Of a DNA stretch of 22,250 bases, positions 19,313 to 22,250 are shown piece after piece (within the stretch, counting starts at the first letter, position 1; each line of letters opens with the position of its first letter). The position numbers and the translations under genes are program-made. The DNA lies in NCBI RefSeq assembly GCF_001949145.1, contig NW_019091398.1, positions 3,997-26,246 of the forward strand. Reading direction: 5' to 3'. The notes under the pieces are model-generated. The model made no database searches and was not told where the DNA came from. It saw only the letters and a list, made by a program, of their open reading frames with translations. This DNA is from Acanthaster planci. Its lineage: Eukaryota > Echinodermata > Asteroidea > Valvatida > Acanthasteridae.

Positions 19313-22112
19313 ATGGAGGGTGCTGGTGATCGCAAACTGGCCCCAAGGGTTTGTATGCGTGTGGATCTTGTTCATGTATATATCAGTGACTGTATCATGT
19401 TCGTCAGGATGTGGCTTAATCAGGGAACGATAAGCTTGTCTTAACCACTAACTCTATGGGGTTCGTCGCGAGCGCCCATAGGGGTACTCTTTGCCTAAGT
19501 TGATTGGTTCTTTGTATGGGCGTGGCAGAGGTGGGTTGTGCGTAGCTGTACTCTGGACTAACATCAGTAGTAGTACAGTACATGACATGTTTTGATTTTA
19601 TTCCCCATATTTAGCAACCGCGCAAGATTTATAACTAGTAGTGGTAATTGTCTGAGATTGCCATTATGACTAATGATGATCAAATGCCACGTCCTAACTG
19701 TGATGCGTCCTATTTATTTAAAGCAAAGACTTTGTAATTAGCATGATTAGGAATGGATTAATTTTAAGAATGATTATTTGAGGACCCCATTTGTCAAGAA
19801 TGTTGGATAAATTTTGGAAGTTTGGTTCATTTTCTGGTGAATGTTATAGTAATTTGTTTGGAAATGCTGTTCATAAAGACAGAAGTTCTTTTGAGGCTCG
19901 TAGTAGAAACCCATCAGAAGATATAGACCCCATACCCTAAACATGCTAAAGGCTCGTCGGAAACTGCCTCAAGGGATACCTTATCAGATGTTGTTTTTAT
20001 TGTCCTAGGTGGAACTTCACATTCATTTAGATGGTGCACTGAGGCCATCCACGGTCTGGGAACTTGCAAAGTGAGTCAAACGTACGTTTTTGTTTACTGT
20101 AAAAATCACAAAGCCCAGAAGACACGAGGCCTTATTTTACAGAATATATTCCCTGATTTATGTTTTTGCTTTATAGTTTTTTGTAACATTTCCTGTAGAA
20201 AACGTGGTGTGGATGTACCAGGCTCCAATCCAGAGGAACTTGCTCAAACCATCAACAACTTCGAAAGGGGTGACCTCTTCAGTTTTCTGAAAACATTCCG
20301 AATTTTCATGCCAAGTATTGTGTGAGTTTTCCTTTCTGTCCTGTCAAAGATACCCTCATTGGCCCATTTCAAGGAACTTTTGTCTAAGAATTTGACAGTT
20401 CACATTTCTTTCTTTGAGAATATGTTGAGCTTTTTTTGTTATCCAATTGCTCCTGCCGTTGAGCTCCAACTCTCACAGGAGCAAAGAGCAATATCAAGAC
20501 AGCTTTATAAGCATTATGAACAGGGATTTTTTTACCCTTAAATAACTATTAAGTATCATGCTATCCATAACTACTCTCCCATGAGCCAAGGCACAGTACA
20601 ACACCATTTCTTGCTTTAACTCAGGGAGACAGTTAGGATTTCTCATCTGCTCATGTATACAGATCATCATTCTCGGGAGCTGCAGAAATGTGTTGATTGT
20701 TTTTTCCTTATTAATTTTTAGCGCTGACAAAGATGCACTCCGGCGTGTTGCCTACGAGCTTTGTGAAGACAAAGCCACGGAGGGCGTGGTCTACTTTGAA
20801 GCTCGCTTGTGTCCACCTCTTTTGGGTAATGCAGAAATGATGAGTTGGTATCAGGATACAATCAAGGACCAACTTTCCAGTCAGGAGGTGATGGCAGGTG
20901 TTGTGGAGGGACTAGAGGCTGGACAGAGGGACTTCAACATCAAGGCACGACTGATTCTCACCACAACCAAGGAAAAGCCAGGTGGGTTGGAAAAGAGTTG
21001 GACATTTCTCTTTATCTTAACAACTGTGTCATTCACAAACAGCATGAACACTGTACAAGATCTTTGTAATACATTCCCCAAGATCGAGGAAAAAGCCCTT
21101 TTCAAATTAGTTAAAAACATTGCCCTGAACGTTTTTTGTATATTTCAAGCTGGTTGATGTTTTTCATACATGTTTTTAATTGTCCACTTGTTTTCAGAAT
21201 GGGCAACTGAATGTCTGCAACTTTGTAAAGAATTCAGCCCCATTGCCGTTGCCATGGATATTGGAGGGAAGGAAAATATCCCGCTTCATCCTGAGATAAT
21301 CAAAGCTTTCCAAGTAAGGATTTCAAACAAGCCTCACTCAAATAACACAGCCAGGCCAGCCAGAAGAAGCCGGCTTAAGAAGATGTAATTGTCAATGTTC
21401 CTCCTTGGCTTGCTAAAATTCCATAACCTGTTGTACTTGTTTTTCCTTTTTTTTTTGGTAGGAGGCTGAACGATGCAGCATTCATCGCACCGTACATGCT
21501 GGAGAGGATGGCCCGGCCAGTAATGTCAAGGAAGCAATTGAGCTGCTCAAGGCCGAGAGAATTGGGCATGGATACCATGTGCTACAAGATGACAGCATTT
21601 ATCAGGTTGGTCTCAGGGAGTACTTGATTTGGGTCCGGAGGCTGAGGGATGGGTGCTTAGGGTGGCTGGTGAGCAGTGATAGGTGTGGCTCTTGTGACTG
21701 ATGGGATTCATTACTGTGAAAGACATGAAGTCAATTTCCATTTCATCCCCAGATGGTCAAACACCTGGACATTCATCTTGAAGTGTGCCCAACGTCGAGT
21801 GTCTACACTGGGTCATGTGACCCTGACTTTGGCAAACATCCTGGAGTCAGGTGAGGTTATGTAAATACAAGTTGAACAATCTCAAGTTATCTAAGACCAA
21901 CCTTTTTGGCTGGATACAGGTTTTCAAAATGAATGAATCATCAACTTGTTAAGTACCCAGATCTTTTGCATTCTGGTGTTAGGTTCACTAAAGACAAGAT
22001 CAACTTCTCTCTGAACACGGATGATCCCTTAGTCTTTCGAAACACCATCAACGATGAGTTTGAGATTGCCAAGAAACACTTTGGACTGACTGATGACGCA
22101 GCTGTCCAAGTT
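19313..22112 (+). CDS. ADA: Adenosine deaminase, exons 1-8 (3' partial)
   Basis: ADA hydrolyses adenosine and deoxyadenosine to inosine and deoxyinosine in purine salvage; zinc enzyme, TIM barrel, normally cytosolic. Exons: 19313-19348, 20009-20070, 20199-20321, 20722-20981, 21198-21313, 21462-21605, 21753-21850, 21983-22112; all GT-AG and in phase, 323 codons. Key residues are present: zinc ligands H16 and H18 ([10 protein letters not shown]), H211 with catalytic E214 (TVHAGE), H235 (RIGHGYH), zinc-binding D293 with D294 (LNTDDP), and G184 (DIGGKE). This is the ADA1 type: there is no signal peptide or ADGF N-terminal domain, and it begins [12 protein letters not shown] directly before VELH. 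The human enzyme has 363 residues, so about 40 C-terminal residues lie beyond the edge after donor GTT|GTAAGT. The exon 1 donor (AGG|GTTTGT) is weak; GTATAT 27 nt further on is also in phase, but the first matches the human intron position. Confidence 0.96.
19349..20008 (+). other. ADA: ADA intron 1
   Basis: Phase 0 intron with a clear acceptor (TGTCCTAG). No coding or repeat element is recognised in it. Confidence 0.7.
20322..20721 (+). other. ADA: ADA intron 3
   Basis: Phase 2 intron; donor GTGAGT, acceptor TTTTTAG, with Val split GT|C. Nothing else is recognised. Confidence 0.7.
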
Positions 22113-22250
22113 GTAAGTACAGTTAGTGTACAAAGTAGAAAATATTCTCATATTTACATCACAGGCAAACTGTTAACGGGTTTCGCCCTTACCCAATGTA
22201 TATTAATAAGCACTGTATGCTCAGTGCTTGTTCAAGAGCTTGCAAAAAAC

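Noticed and set aside
1-22250. CRISPR arrays, bacterial operons, ribosome binding sites, rRNA genes
   Set aside because: The window is intron-containing animal DNA; the only regular array is the minisatellite, whose units have no unique spacers.

Overview
The window is animal nuclear DNA. All four recognisable genes are split by GT-AG introns, intergenic DNA is AT-rich, and small non-autonomous transposons sit in the introns. Gene content and noncoding style (frequent ACATGT palindromes, GAGGGCGC motifs) suggest a marine invertebrate, perhaps a deuterostome. The species cannot be fixed from the sequence.

Layout: (1) 1-617, + strand: the last two visible exons of a TDP2-type tyrosyl-DNA phosphodiesterase. 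(2) 3006-5502, - strand: a complete four-exon gene for the centromeric histone CENP-A (176 aa), convergent with TDP2. (3) 6722-18953, - strand: a 14-exon gene that I identify as the orthologue of vertebrate C8orf34 (VEST1). It has an N-terminal RIIa-type dimerisation/docking domain followed by a long, mostly disordered tail with a conserved CxxC block. (4) 19313 to the right edge, + strand: adenosine deaminase (ADA), eight exons visible, all metal-binding and catalytic residues present, 3' end missing. C8orf34 and ADA are head to head with 359 bp between start codons.

The C8orf34 introns carry most of the non-genic structure: a hAT-like MITE that has grown a 23-bp minisatellite (17238-17611), a TTAA-flanked piggyBac-like MITE (15733-16133), a long imperfect inverted repeat ending about 20 nt from a 28-nt microexon (8182-8584), an imperfect tandem duplication covering one splice acceptor (14228-14440), and two tRNA-like SINE remnants.

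The four genes do not form a pathway: DNA-adduct repair, centromere identity, a poorly understood docking-domain protein and purine salvage. The items most worth checking are the CENP-A with an H3-like N-terminus in which the K4 and K9 positions are replaced, the apparent one-base frameshift in C8orf34 exon 6, and the intronic inverted repeat and microexons of C8orf34.
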